From: JBAZGH01 sp041652935
GTDB lineage: Bacteria > Patescibacteriota > Patescibacteriia > Patescibacteriales > XYC2-FULL-47-12
Direction of reading: 5' to 3'
Length of the DNA stretch: 42,510 nt
NCBI GenBank assembly: GCA_041652935.1
Contig: JBAZGH010000003.1
Span: 1 to 42,510, forward strand
The number at the start of each line of letters is the position of its first letter. Position 1 is the stretch's first letter. Under the pieces are notes generated by a model that did not search any database, was not told where the DNA came from, and was given only the letters and a program-made list of their open reading frames with translations. Position numbers and translations under genes: made by a program. Positions 16,369 to 24,263 of the stretch are shown here, piece by piece.

Positions 16369-18477
16369 ATGCAAAGCAAAATTTCCCAAATTTTAAAACG
16401 TTCCGGAGAAATCGTTGACTTTGATAAAAATAAAATTTTTGAGGCTATTACTAAGGCAGCGCAGGCGGCTGATTCTTATGAGGAGGGGTTAATAAGAGAG
16501 ATGACTGACCAGGCGATTGAGGAGATGAATAAAAAATTCCATGAGCGGTCTATACCGGCGGTTGAGGAAATTCAGGATATTGTTGAGGGAATTTTGATAA
16601 CAAATAAACAAATAAAAGCAGCTAAGGCATATATTTTGTACCGCGATCAGCATGCCCGCCTAAGGGAAATAAATGAGTTGGTAAACTCAAGCGAGTTAAT
16701 GGAAAAGTATATAAAGCAGGTTGACTGGCGGGTAAAAGAGAATTCAAACATGAGTTATTCACTCCAAGGATTGAATAATCACATTTCTTCCAGTGTATCC
16801 TCCATGTATTGGTTGAACAAGGTATATAATGCCCCAATCAGGGAAGCTTACAAATCCGGCGATATACACATTCATGATTTGCAATTATTATCCGCCTACT
16901 GCGCCGGCTGGGAATTAAAAGATTTGTTAATGGGCGGGTTCGGCGGAGTGACCGGCAAAGTGGAGTCAAAAGCGCCCAAGCATTTGCGGACCGCTTTGGG
17001 GCAGGTAGTAAATTTTTTCTACACATTGCAAGGCGAGGTTGCCGGAGCTGAAGCATTTGCCAATTTTGACACTTATCTAGCTCCCTTTATCCGTTATGAT
17101 AATTTAAATTATAACGAAGTTAAACAGGCGCTGCAGGAATTTTTATTCAATATGAATGTGCCCACCAGAGTCGGGTTCCAAACTCCTTTTACTAATATAA
17201 CAATGGACTTGGTTCCTTCTAGCAAGGTGGGCGACGAATCAATAATTATTGGCGGAAAGATAATGCCGGATAAATATAAAGATTTTCAGCCGGAGATAGA
17301 CATGTTTAATATTGCCTTTGCCGAGGTTATGATGGAGGGCGATGCCAAAAGCAGAGTATTTACTTTCCCGATTCCAACTTACAATATTACCAGTGATTTT
17401 GATTGGGAATCTCCGGTAGCGGAAAAGATTTTTGAAATGACCGGCAAATATGGAATTCCTTATTTTTCCAACTTCATAAATTCTGATATGCATCCCGATG
17501 ACGCCCGCAGCATGTGCTGCCGTTTGCGGCTTGATAATCGCGAACTTAAGAAAAGGGGCGGCGGATTGTTTAGCGCCAACCCGCTGACGGGCTCTATTGG
17601 CGTCGTAACGATAAACATGCCAAGAATCGGCTATCTATCAAATAATAAAGAAGAATTTTTTGCCCGGCTGGGCAAAGTAATGGATTTAGCCAAGGAAAGT
17701 TTGGAAATTAAGAGGAAGGTCCTTGAAGATTTGACTGAGGGCGGGCTATATCCATACGCCAAGCATTATTTAAGGAATATAAAAACCAGATTTGGCACTT
17801 ATTGGCAGAATCATTTTTCCACTATCGGAATTATCGGGGTTAATGAGGCGTTGTTGAATTTTAAAGAAATAAAAAACACCATTGTTTCCCAAGAAGGACA
17901 CCAGTTTGCTAAAGAAGTCCTTGATTATATGCGCGAGCGTTTAATGGACTATCAGAACGAAACTAATAATTTATTTAATTTGGAAGCGACTCCGGGAGAG
18001 GGAACAGCCCGCAGTTTGGCTCGCAAAGATAAAGACCAATATCCGGGAATTATTGTCGCCAATGAAGAAAATATTAAAAAAGACCCGTCAATTACGCCTT
18101 ACTATACCAATTCATCCCAGCTTCCGGTTAGTTTTACTAATGATATTTTTGAAGCTTTAGACCTCCAAGATGAATTGCAGATACGCTATACCGGCGGCAC
18201 GGTTTTGCATGGCTTTATTGGGGAAGCAATGCCGTCGTCTAAAGCAGTCGGCAAATTAGTTAAAAAAATAGCTGAGAATTATAAACTTCCTTATTTTACA
18301 ATTACTCCAACCTTCAGCATTTGCCCGAAGCATGGCTATCTTGCCGGCGAGCACCATTATTGCCCCAAGTGCGATGAAGAGAATGGCTATATTGACCCCG
18401 ATAAGGAAATTGTGAAGCCGGAAGAGGTTGTGGCGGCTGAGGATAATTTTCAAGACAGATTCAGGATAGCGGAGTAA
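16369..18477 (+). CDS. nrdD: Anaerobic (class III) ribonucleoside-triphosphate reductase, main subunit without the glycyl-radical tail
   Basis: 702 residues. NrdD reduces ribonucleotides to deoxyribonucleotides without oxygen, using a glycyl radical made by NrdG. An N-terminal ATP-cone (about 8-95, starting LKRSGEIVDFDKNKI) gives allosteric control. The body carries the class III core, including MCCRLRLDNRE and the loop NPLTGSIGVVTINMPRIGYL. Near the C terminus lies the zinc site CPKH...CPKC (about 643-660). The protein then stops at VVAAEDNFQDRFRIAE, before the RVxGY glycyl-radical motif that normally follows the zinc site. That motif is encoded by the small gene at 18558-18701. The split is in a different frame and 80 bases away, so simple readthrough cannot join them. 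Confidence 0.93.
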   Translation: MQSKISQILKRSGEIVDFDKNKIFEAITKAAQAADSYEEGLIREMTDQAIEEMNKKFHERSIPAVEEIQDIVEGILITNKQIKAAKAYILYRDQHARLREINELVNSSELMEKYIKQVDWRVKENSNMSYSLQGLNNHISSSVSSMYWLNKVYNAPIREAYKSGDIHIHDLQLLSAYCAGWELKDLLMGGFGGVTGKVESKAPKHLRTALGQVVNFFYTLQGEVAGAEAFANFDTYLAPFIRYDNLNYNEVKQALQEFLFNMNVPTRVGFQTPFTNITMDLVPSSKVGDESIIIGGKIMPDKYKDFQPEIDMFNIAFAEVMMEGDAKSRVFTFPIPTYNITSDFDWESPVAEKIFEMTGKYGIPYFSNFINSDMHPDDARSMCCRLRLDNRELKKRGGGLFSANPLTGSIGVVTINMPRIGYLSNNKEEFFARLGKVMDLAKESLEIKRKVLEDLTEGGLYPYAKHYLRNIKTRFGTYWQNHFSTIGIIGVNEALLNFKEIKNTIVSQEGHQFAKEVLDYMRERLMDYQNETNNLFNLEATPGEGTARSLARKDKDQYPGIIVANEENIKKDPSITPYYTNSSQLPVSFTNDIFEALDLQDELQIRYTGGTVLHGFIGEAMPSSKAVGKLVKKIAENYKLPYFTITPTFSICPKHGYLAGEHHYCPKCDEENGYIDPDKEIVKPEEVVAAEDNFQDRFRIAE

Positions 18478-18515
18478 AAATATCCAATAAAATTAATTAT
18501 AAATAATAAAGTATT

Positions 18516-18544
18516 TTCATCTAATGCTAGAAGTTTTAGATGAA
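18516..18544 (+). promoter_or_regulatory. Hairpin next to the SD of the glycyl-radical gene
   Basis: TTCATCTAA and TTAGATGAA form a 9-bp perfect stem with an 11-base loop, directly followed by the SD GGGAGG (18545-18550). It could modulate translation of the small radical-domain gene relative to nrdD. The function is inference. Confidence 0.45.
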
Positions 18545-18557
18545 GGGAGGTAAATAT

Positions 18558-18701
18558 ATGAGTCCACGCCAAACACAAAGGCAAGAATGCGAAGTCTATT
18601 CCCGGGTAGTGGGTTATTTGCGCCCGGTCAAACAATGGAACGACGGAAAACAGGCCGAATTCCATGATAGAAAAATGTTTGCGGTCGAGAAAAATTGTTA
18701 A
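18558..18701 (+). CDS. Stand-alone glycyl-radical domain of anaerobic ribonucleotide reductase
   Basis: 47 residues, led by a strong SD (GGGAGG, 7 bases before ATG). The sequence EVYSRVVGYLRPV at residues 12-24 and WNDGKQAEFHDRK at 27-39 matches the extreme C terminus of NrdD proteins, where RVCGY carries the radical glycine; here the candidate is Gly19. This is precisely the part missing from the preceding 702-residue protein. The nrdG start follows 10 bases after the stop. Likely the radical domain works in trans with the main subunit, formally like the spare-part protein GrcA (YfiD) of pyruvate formate-lyase, but here it would be the only copy visible. Cysteines at 11 and 47 are also present. 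Confidence 0.82.
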   Translation: MSPRQTQRQECEVYSRVVGYLRPVKQWNDGKQAEFHDRKMFAVEKNC

Positions 18702-18711
18702 TATCTAATTA

Positions 18712-19404
18712 ATGAAAATAGGCGGTTTACAAAAGTTAAGTTTATTAGATTATCCAGAACATATAGCAGCTATTATCTTTACCCAAGGTTGCAATTTCAG
18801 ATGCCACTTCTGCTATAACCCGAAGCTTGTCGTGCCCCAAAAGGACTATTCCCTAATTAGCGAGGATAGTCTTTTTGAGTTTCTGCGAAAGAGAAAGGGC
18901 AAGATAGACTCGGTTGTTATTACCGGCGGAGAGCCAACCATCCACCTTGATCTGCCGGAATTTATTAGAAAAATAAGGGAACTCGGGTATCTGACAAAAT
19001 TAGACACTAACGGCACTAATCCGAAAATGCTGGAATTTTTAATTCAGAAAAAATTAATAGATTACATAGCGATGGATATAAAAGCGCCTTTAAATAAATA
19101 TCAAGAGGTGGTTGGAGTTAAGAATGTTTTGGCTAATATCACTAAAAGTATTATAATAATAAAAGAAAGTAGATTGCCCCATGAATTCCGTTCCACAATT
19201 ATACCTTGTTTTCATAAAGAAAAAGACATAGTGGAGATGGGCAAGATGATATGGGGGGCTGATAAATGGTATTTGCAGAAATTTAAGCCGATGGATAGCT
19301 TAGTTAATGAAAAATTCAGCCAAGAAAAAGCGTATACTGATAAAGAGATGGGTGCGTTATCTGAAATAGGGAGTAAGTATGTGAAATATTATGAAATAAG
19401 ATAA
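18712..19404 (+). CDS. nrdG: Anaerobic ribonucleotide reductase activating enzyme (radical SAM)
   Basis: 230 residues. NrdG uses a 4Fe-4S cluster and S-adenosylmethionine to create the glycyl radical on NrdD. The cluster motif CNFRCHFCYN (CxxxCxxC) is at about residues 26-35, preceded by FTQG. VVITGGEPT (about 68-76) is the GGE SAM-binding motif. The start MKIGGLQKLSLLDYPEHIAAIIF is typical of the pyruvate formate-lyase-activase-like NrdG branch. It follows the small glycyl-radical gene by 10 bases, so substrate peptide and activase are probably made together. Confidence 0.9.
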   Translation: MKIGGLQKLSLLDYPEHIAAIIFTQGCNFRCHFCYNPKLVVPQKDYSLISEDSLFEFLRKRKGKIDSVVITGGEPTIHLDLPEFIRKIRELGYLTKLDTNGTNPKMLEFLIQKKLIDYIAMDIKAPLNKYQEVVGVKNVLANITKSIIIIKESRLPHEFRSTIIPCFHKEKDIVEMGKMIWGADKWYLQKFKPMDSLVNEKFSQEKAYTDKEMGALSEIGSKYVKYYEIR

Positions 19405-19423
19405 CCGCTACTAATTACCAATC

Positions 19424-19512
19424 AATACTAATATACCAATAATACCTTATAAAGCATAATAAATATTGATATTTTGCTATATATTTAAGCGGGCATTAGT
19501 ATATTAGTATTT
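19424..19512. repeat. AT-rich palindromic intergenic element
   Basis: AATACTAATATACCAAT (19424-19440) pairs with ATTAGTATATTAGTATT (19496-19512) with one mismatch. Outer TAATTACC and GTAATTGGT segments extend the structure. Right-arm-like sequence (TATTTAATTCGTAATTTGT) recurs just before the apt fusion start at 22738. Confidence 0.65.
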
Positions 19513-19567
19513 AATTCGTAATTGGTGGGAGTTAAGAGATGGCTTAACTAACTAAAATTTTATTTAT

Positions 19568-19903
19568 ATGTCTATTAAACAAGGAGCGGGAATTAAAAAT
19601 AGCGCTGAAAGAGAAGCGCCGGCAGTTGAGCTGCAGCAGCTTAAGGAATTATTGGATGAAAATATTCAATTAACAAAGGAGCTGGAAGAAAAGGTGCAAA
19701 AAATTAATCGTTATATTAAATGGCAGCGCAGTTTTACATTAATTAAAATCTTCATTATCGTGGTGCCGATTATACTGGGTATAATTTACCTTCCACCGAT
19801 ACTTAAAGATTTAATGAATCCCTATCAAGAGCTTTTAAACAACACCAATAGCTTGGGCAGCGGTCTGGATGTTAATTCTTTGTTAAATGAATTTACAAAA
19901 TAA
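19568..19903 (+). CDS. Small single-pass membrane protein with coiled coil
   Basis: 111 residues. A helical heptad-like region (about 20-48, LQQLKELLDENIQLTKELEE) precedes one membrane helix (about 57-80) and a polar C-terminal tail. No named family recognised. Its position between nrdG and htrA is not informative. A gap of foldback sequence lies on each side. Confidence 0.6.
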   Translation: MSIKQGAGIKNSAEREAPAVELQQLKELLDENIQLTKELEEKVQKINRYIKWQRSFTLIKIFIIVVPIILGIIYLPPILKDLMNPYQELLNNTNSLGSGLDVNSLLNEFTK

Positions 19904-20035
19904 AATTCTTGAAATGATAAAAGAGATATTGAATTTATCTAAATACATCTTTTAATATAAATTATGTAAATAAGAAAACAAAAAAACAATAAAACAAAAG
20001 TAATTGTTTTCTTGCTTTCTTGTTTTTTTGCTATT

Positions 20036-21295
20036 ATGCCAGACAACAAAAATCAACTAATAGTAATTATAATTACATCTATTATTATCTCTTCAATCTT
20101 TGGCGCCAGCGCCGGATTTTTAGCCATAAATAACAGCCAAGTCAGCGGTTATCTGGAAAAAATATTGCCGAACGATATCGCGCTTAGCCGTGACGAGAAC
20201 GGCAACATAACCAGACAGCAGACAGTTAAAGTTGAGGAAGAGTCAGCCGTTATTGCTGCCGTGGAAAAAGTATCTCCGGCCGTAGTCAGTATTATTGTTA
20301 CAAAAGACCTGCCGAAACTTGAACAGTATTATTATAATCCTTTCGGCGACGACCCATTTTTTAATGATTTTTTCGGTGGCGGTTCTGACTTTTTAGTTCC
20401 CGGCACGCGGCAGAACGGCACGGAAAAACAGGAGGTCGGCGGCGGGTCCGGGTTTATAATCTCCACGGATGGATTAGTAGTGACTAATAAACATGTGGTT
20501 TTAGACGAAGAAGCGGAATATACCGTTTTAATGAATGACGAGAAAAAATACGACGCCAAAGTTTTAGCGCGCGATCCGGTTAATGATTTGGCGGTTCTAA
20601 AAATTGACGCTCAGGATTTGCCGACAGTTGAACTGGGCGATTCCGATAATCTGAAAGTCGGACAGACGTTAATCGCCATCGGCAACGCCTTGGGCGAATT
20701 CCGCAACACGGTTTCCACCGGCGTTGTCTCCGGATTGGCGCGCTCCATTACCGCGGGCGGAGGAAGCGGTTTTGCTGAAGACCTTACGAATATTATCCAG
20801 ACAGATGCGGCGATTAATCCGGGAAATTCCGGCGGACCGCTGTTAAATATCGCCGGGCAGGTTATTGGGATAAACACTGCGGTCGCGCAGGGAGCGCAGG
20901 GCATCGGCTTCGCCATACCGATAAATGAAGTAAAGGCCTCAATAGAAATGGTAAAAAAGAACGGAAAAATAAGCCGTCCATGGCTGGGAGTCCGTTATGT
21001 TATGCTCACTGAAGATATCGCCAAACAAAATAATTTGTCTATAAGCGAAGGCGCTTTGATTGTCCGCGGCGATACGCGCACCGACCTGGCGGTAGTCCCG
21101 GGTTCGCCGGCAGATAAAGCGGGACTGGCGGAGAATGATATTATTTTAGAGGCGGACGGTCATAAATTGACCAGTGAGGATAATTTAGCTAAAGTTATTT
21201 CTAAATATAAGCCGGATGATGAAGCGGAATTAAAAATCTGGCACAAGGGAGAGGAAAAAACTGTAAAAGTTAAGCTGGGAGAATACGGAAGTTAG
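20036..21295 (+). CDS. HtrA/DegP-family serine protease with PDZ domain
   Basis: 419 residues. A membrane-anchored protease of the trypsin-like S1C family that degrades misfolded envelope proteins. N-terminal helix (about 7-30), then the protease domain with catalytic His in TNKHVV, Asp in NDLAVLKID and Ser in GNSGGPL, all present, so it should be active. A PDZ domain occupies about residues 315-415 (SRPWLGVRY, then VVPGSPADKAGLAENDIILEADG). The ATG at 20036 (MPDNKNQLIV) is preferred to an in-frame TTG at 20012. Gly-rich loops and an insert around FGDDPFFNDFFGGG are typical of the family LA loop. Confidence 0.93.
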   Translation: MPDNKNQLIVIIITSIIISSIFGASAGFLAINNSQVSGYLEKILPNDIALSRDENGNITRQQTVKVEEESAVIAAVEKVSPAVVSIIVTKDLPKLEQYYYNPFGDDPFFNDFFGGGSDFLVPGTRQNGTEKQEVGGGSGFIISTDGLVVTNKHVVLDEEAEYTVLMNDEKKYDAKVLARDPVNDLAVLKIDAQDLPTVELGDSDNLKVGQTLIAIGNALGEFRNTVSTGVVSGLARSITAGGGSGFAEDLTNIIQTDAAINPGNSGGPLLNIAGQVIGINTAVAQGAQGIGFAIPINEVKASIEMVKKNGKISRPWLGVRYVMLTEDIAKQNNLSISEGALIVRGDTRTDLAVVPGSPADKAGLAENDIILEADGHKLTSEDNLAKVISKYKPDDEAELKIWHKGEEKTVKVKLGEYGS

Positions 21296-21339
21296 AAGTA
21301 TGAAGTATGAAGAACTATCTTTATTTGATATGTATAATT

Positions 21340-21437
21340 TGAAGTATTTGAATTTATCCGAGAAAATTTTAGTCCGTATAAATTATTTGCATTAATGGTT
21401 CGTACGCGTTTGTAAATCCGTACGTTTTAATTTGAAC
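21340..21437. repeat. 94-bp repeat family, diverged copy D
   Basis: TATTTGAATTTATCCGAG...TTTTAG at the left and AAATCCGTACGTTTTAATTTGAAC at the right resemble the ends of copies A and B in the same orientation, while the middle has diverged. The right end lies one base before the prfB ATG. Confidence 0.5.
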
Positions 21438-21438
21438 T

Positions 21439-22548
21439 ATGGAGAATTTATTAAAAAATCTAGAGGAACTTCGGGAAAAAGTTAAAAAAACAACCGAACT
21501 TTTAGATATGGAAGGAATGAAAGGTGAAATGAGGGAACTAGAACGGCAGATGCAAGAAAATAATTTTTGGCAAAATCAAGATAGGGCTAAGGTGATTAGC
21601 CAGCAAGCATCAGAGTTGCGCGAGGAAATTGACAAATGGGATGGCTTGCTAAAGCAAATTACCGAATTAGAGCAATTAACCGCTATCGCGCAAAAAGAAA
21701 AGACCATAGACGATACGCTGGAAGATGAGTTGCGGGGGCGTTGTTGGGAATTAGAGGGGGAATTCAACAAGCTTGAATTCCTTGTTTTATTTTCGGAAAA
21801 ATATGATAAAAGCAACGCGATTTTAGCCATCCACGCCGGAACAGGCGGAACTGACGCGCAGGACTGGGCAAATATGTTGGAGCGAATGTATTTGCGTTTT
21901 ACTGAAAGTAAAAAGTGGAACGTAGCCATTATTGACCGGACAGTCGGCGGTGAAGCCGGAATAAAAAATGTAACAATGAAAATATCCGGCCGCTGGGCTT
22001 ATGGATTTTTAAAGTCTGAAGCGGGCGTGCATCGTTTAGTCCGCATCTCGCCATTTGACGCGGAAAAAATGCGGCATACCTCTTTTGCCTTGGTCGAGGT
22101 AATTCCGGAACTGCCGGAGGCGGAGGAGATTGAAATACAGGATGAAGATTTAAGAATTGATGTTTACCGTTCTTCCGGGGCCGGCGGGCAAAGCGTTAAT
22201 ACTACTGATAGCGCGGTTCGCATTACCCATTTGCCGACTAAAACTGTCGTAACTTGCCAGAATGAGCGGTCCCAGTCGCAAAATAAAGAAACCGCCATGA
22301 AAATTTTAAAATCCAAATTATTTATTATAAAAGAAGAGAAGAAAAGGGAGGAAGAGATGAAATTGCGCGGAGAAAATTTATCGGCCGAATGGGGAAACCA
22401 GATCAGAAGTTATGTAATGCAGCCTTATAAAATGGTGAAAGACCACCGGACCGAGCATGAAACGCAGGAAGTGGAGAACGTTTTAGATGGGGAATTAGAG
22501 GAATTTATGGAGGAATATTTAAAGTGGAAGCGCAGAGGAATAAAATAA
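21439..22548 (+). CDS. prfB: Peptide chain release factor 2
   Basis: 369 residues, full length in one frame. RF2 ends translation at UAA and UGA. The anticodon-like SPF tripeptide is in RISPFDAEKMRHTSF (about 204-206) and the catalytic GGQ is in SSGAGGQSVNTTDSAVR (about 249-251). The N-terminal helical domain is complete (MENLLKNLEELREKVKK onward). There is no internal in-frame UGA, so the programmed +1 frameshift that regulates prfB in many bacteria is absent here. Its presence argues against UGA reassignment in this organism. Confidence 0.95.
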   Translation: MENLLKNLEELREKVKKTTELLDMEGMKGEMRELERQMQENNFWQNQDRAKVISQQASELREEIDKWDGLLKQITELEQLTAIAQKEKTIDDTLEDELRGRCWELEGEFNKLEFLVLFSEKYDKSNAILAIHAGTGGTDAQDWANMLERMYLRFTESKKWNVAIIDRTVGGEAGIKNVTMKISGRWAYGFLKSEAGVHRLVRISPFDAEKMRHTSFALVEVIPELPEAEEIEIQDEDLRIDVYRSSGAGGQSVNTTDSAVRITHLPTKTVVTCQNERSQSQNKETAMKILKSKLFIIKEEKKREEEMKLRGENLSAEWGNQIRSYVMQPYKMVKDHRTEHETQEVENVLDGELEEFMEEYLKWKRRGIK

Positions 22549-22561
22549 ACCGATAAATCAG

Positions 22562-22647
22562 ATATTGAATATTAAATATTGAATATTACGGCAACGATAA
22601 ATGCATATTCTGTGCGTTGCGAATATTTAATATTTAATATTCAATAT
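22562..22647. repeat. Complete AATATT palindromic element
   Basis: The left arm (22562-22596, AATATT units then ACGGCAACG) and the right arm (22615-22647, CGTTGCG then AATATT units) form a long inverted repeat around an 18-base centre. It is the intact relative of the blocks at 194-235 and 636-668. Confidence 0.75.
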
Positions 22648-22737
22648 TTTTTATCCCCTTGAATAATTTAACTAAAAGATGATAAGATAGAAAGCCGAAT
22701 AAACAATATTTGTATTTAATTCGTAATTTGTAAGAAC

Positions 22738-24096
22738 ATGAACATAGATTCTAAAATTAGAAAAATTCCCAACTGGCCCAAGGAAGGAGTTTTATTTTAT
22801 GACATTACTACTTTATTTGAGGATAAGGATGCTTTTAAATATGTGGTGGACAAGCTTTGCCAGCCGTATGAAGGAATTAAGATTGATAAAATAGTCGGAA
22901 TTGACGCGCGCGGTTTCCTATTGGCCTCCAGTATGGCCTATAAATTAGGCGCCGGCGTGGCAATTGTGCGCAAAAAAGGTAAGCTGCCCCACAAAACAAT
23001 CAGCCGGGACTATACTTTAGAATACGGCTCAAATACGATTGAAATGCACGAGGACGCAATTAAGCCGGGCGAGAGGGTGGTTGTGGTTGATGATTTAGTA
23101 GCGACCGGCGGAACCATGAAAGCGGCTACGGAATTAGTCGGCCAGCTGGAAGGAATAATCATGGGCATCAGCTGGATTGTTGATTTGCCGTTCTTAGGCG
23201 GTTCTCGGAAGTTAAACGGATATAATTGCTATAATTTGATCAGATATAATAACGAGGAAGTTGAAAATAAAAATGAAGCGGTGGAAGAGGAAACCGCCCA
23301 AGCCTCTGGCAGGGCGGTCAAGGTTGGGATTATCGGCGGTTCTGGACTAGAAAATTTGGACATCTTGCAGGATAAAAAGCAGGAGAAAATCAATACTCCT
23401 TTTGGCGCACCCTCTGATTTAGTTACCACTGGAAAAATTGGCGAGATGGATGTAGTAATTTTGCCGCGGCACGGGCGGAATCATACTATTAAGCCGACCG
23501 ATGTAAATTTCCGGGCCAATATCTGGGCACTGAAAGAATTAGGAGTAACCCATATTTTGGCGGCGACCGCTTGCGGAAGCTTAAAAGAGGAAATTAAACC
23601 GGGCGATTTTGTGATTTTAAACCAGTTTATCGACCGGACAACGAAGCGGGCGCAAACTTTCTATGAAGGCCGAGTTTGCCATATTCCAATGGCCGAGCCA
23701 TTTTGCAATAAGTTGGGAATTTTGGCATATCAAACAGCCCGGCAGTTGGGAATCCCCGCGCATCCCAAGGGAACCGTAGTAACCATTGAAGGGCCAAGAT
23801 TTTCCACTAAAGCTGAAAGCAATTTATTTCGTTTCTGGAACGCGGATGTAGTTAATATGACGGTCGTGCCGGAAGCGGTTTTGGCGCGCGAGGCCGGGAT
23901 TTGCTACCAGTCCATCGCCATGTCAACCGATTACGACTGCTGGCGAGAAGAAACCGAGTCAGTAACAACGGAGGGGTTTTTAGAAGTTATGAAGCAGAAC
24001 GCTGAGAAGATGGAAAAATTATTAGTTGAGGTTGTAAGAAAGATTGATTTTATAGAATGCAAATGCCGGGAAGATATTAAGAGCGCTGTTATTTAA
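22738..24096 (+). CDS. Fused adenine phosphoribosyltransferase and methylthioadenosine phosphorylase
   Basis: 452 residues, two enzymes in one chain. Residues 1-175 are Apt (adenine + PRPP to AMP): IPNWPKEGVLFYDIT at the start and the PRPP loop VVVVDDLVATGGT at about 114-126. An acidic linker (about 178-192) follows. Residues 195-445 are a purine nucleoside phosphorylase-fold enzyme starting GIIGGSG, with RHGRNH, ATACGS and VVNMTVVPE. STDYDCW has the Asp-x-Asp pattern of MTA phosphorylase rather than the Asn of guanosine/inosine phosphorylases. MTA phosphorylase releases adenine, which Apt then converts to AMP, so the fusion would pass adenine straight on. No SD precedes the ATG. Confidence 0.92.
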   Translation: MNIDSKIRKIPNWPKEGVLFYDITTLFEDKDAFKYVVDKLCQPYEGIKIDKIVGIDARGFLLASSMAYKLGAGVAIVRKKGKLPHKTISRDYTLEYGSNTIEMHEDAIKPGERVVVVDDLVATGGTMKAATELVGQLEGIIMGISWIVDLPFLGGSRKLNGYNCYNLIRYNNEEVENKNEAVEEETAQASGRAVKVGIIGGSGLENLDILQDKKQEKINTPFGAPSDLVTTGKIGEMDVVILPRHGRNHTIKPTDVNFRANIWALKELGVTHILAATACGSLKEEIKPGDFVILNQFIDRTTKRAQTFYEGRVCHIPMAEPFCNKLGILAYQTARQLGIPAHPKGTVVTIEGPRFSTKAESNLFRFWNADVVNMTVVPEAVLAREAGICYQSIAMSTDYDCWREETESVTTEGFLEVMKQNAEKMEKLLVEVVRKIDFIECKCREDIKSAVI

Positions 24097-24136
24097 TACA
24101 TTTAGCTAATTTTAGATAAAAATGTCAATTTTAGGG

Positions 24137-24165
24137 TTGATATTTTTTTATACATATACTATATT
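24137..24165 (+). promoter_or_regulatory. Strong promoter for the DGR target gene
   Basis: TTGATA (24137-24142), exactly 17 bases, TATATT (24160-24165). Predicted start of transcription is near 24172, leaving a leader of about 90 bases. Confidence 0.7.
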
Positions 24166-24172
24166 AATCTGA

Positions 24173-24256
24173 CTATACAGCTTAGGCTTGTATAGCGAAT
24201 CCCAGTCCTCGGGTAGAGGAAAAATTCAAAAAGCGGGCAAAAAGTCCGCAAGGAGG
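24173..24256 (+). promoter_or_regulatory. Structured leader and SD of the DGR target gene
   Basis: Three small hairpins lie in the leader: CTATACA/TGTATAG (24173-24195), CCTC/GAGG (24207-24219) and GCGGGC/GTCCGC (24233-24249). The last is one base before a perfect SD AGGAGG (24251-24256). The strong SD contrasts with most genes in the window and the adjacent hairpin could gate translation. No known riboswitch class is recognised. Confidence 0.5.
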
Positions 24257-24263
24257 TTTGACA

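Noticed and set aside
18475..18560. Stop-codon readthrough joining NrdD to its glycyl-radical tail
   Set aside because: The small gene is offset by two bases from the nrdD frame and has its own SD, so readthrough alone would not reach it.
21439..21530. Regulatory +1 frameshift at an internal UGA in prfB
   Set aside because: The reading frame is uninterrupted from ATG to stop; no in-frame TGA.
24258..24263. TTG start for the DGR target gene
   Set aside because: It lies one base after the SD, too close; the ATG at 24264 has the right spacing.
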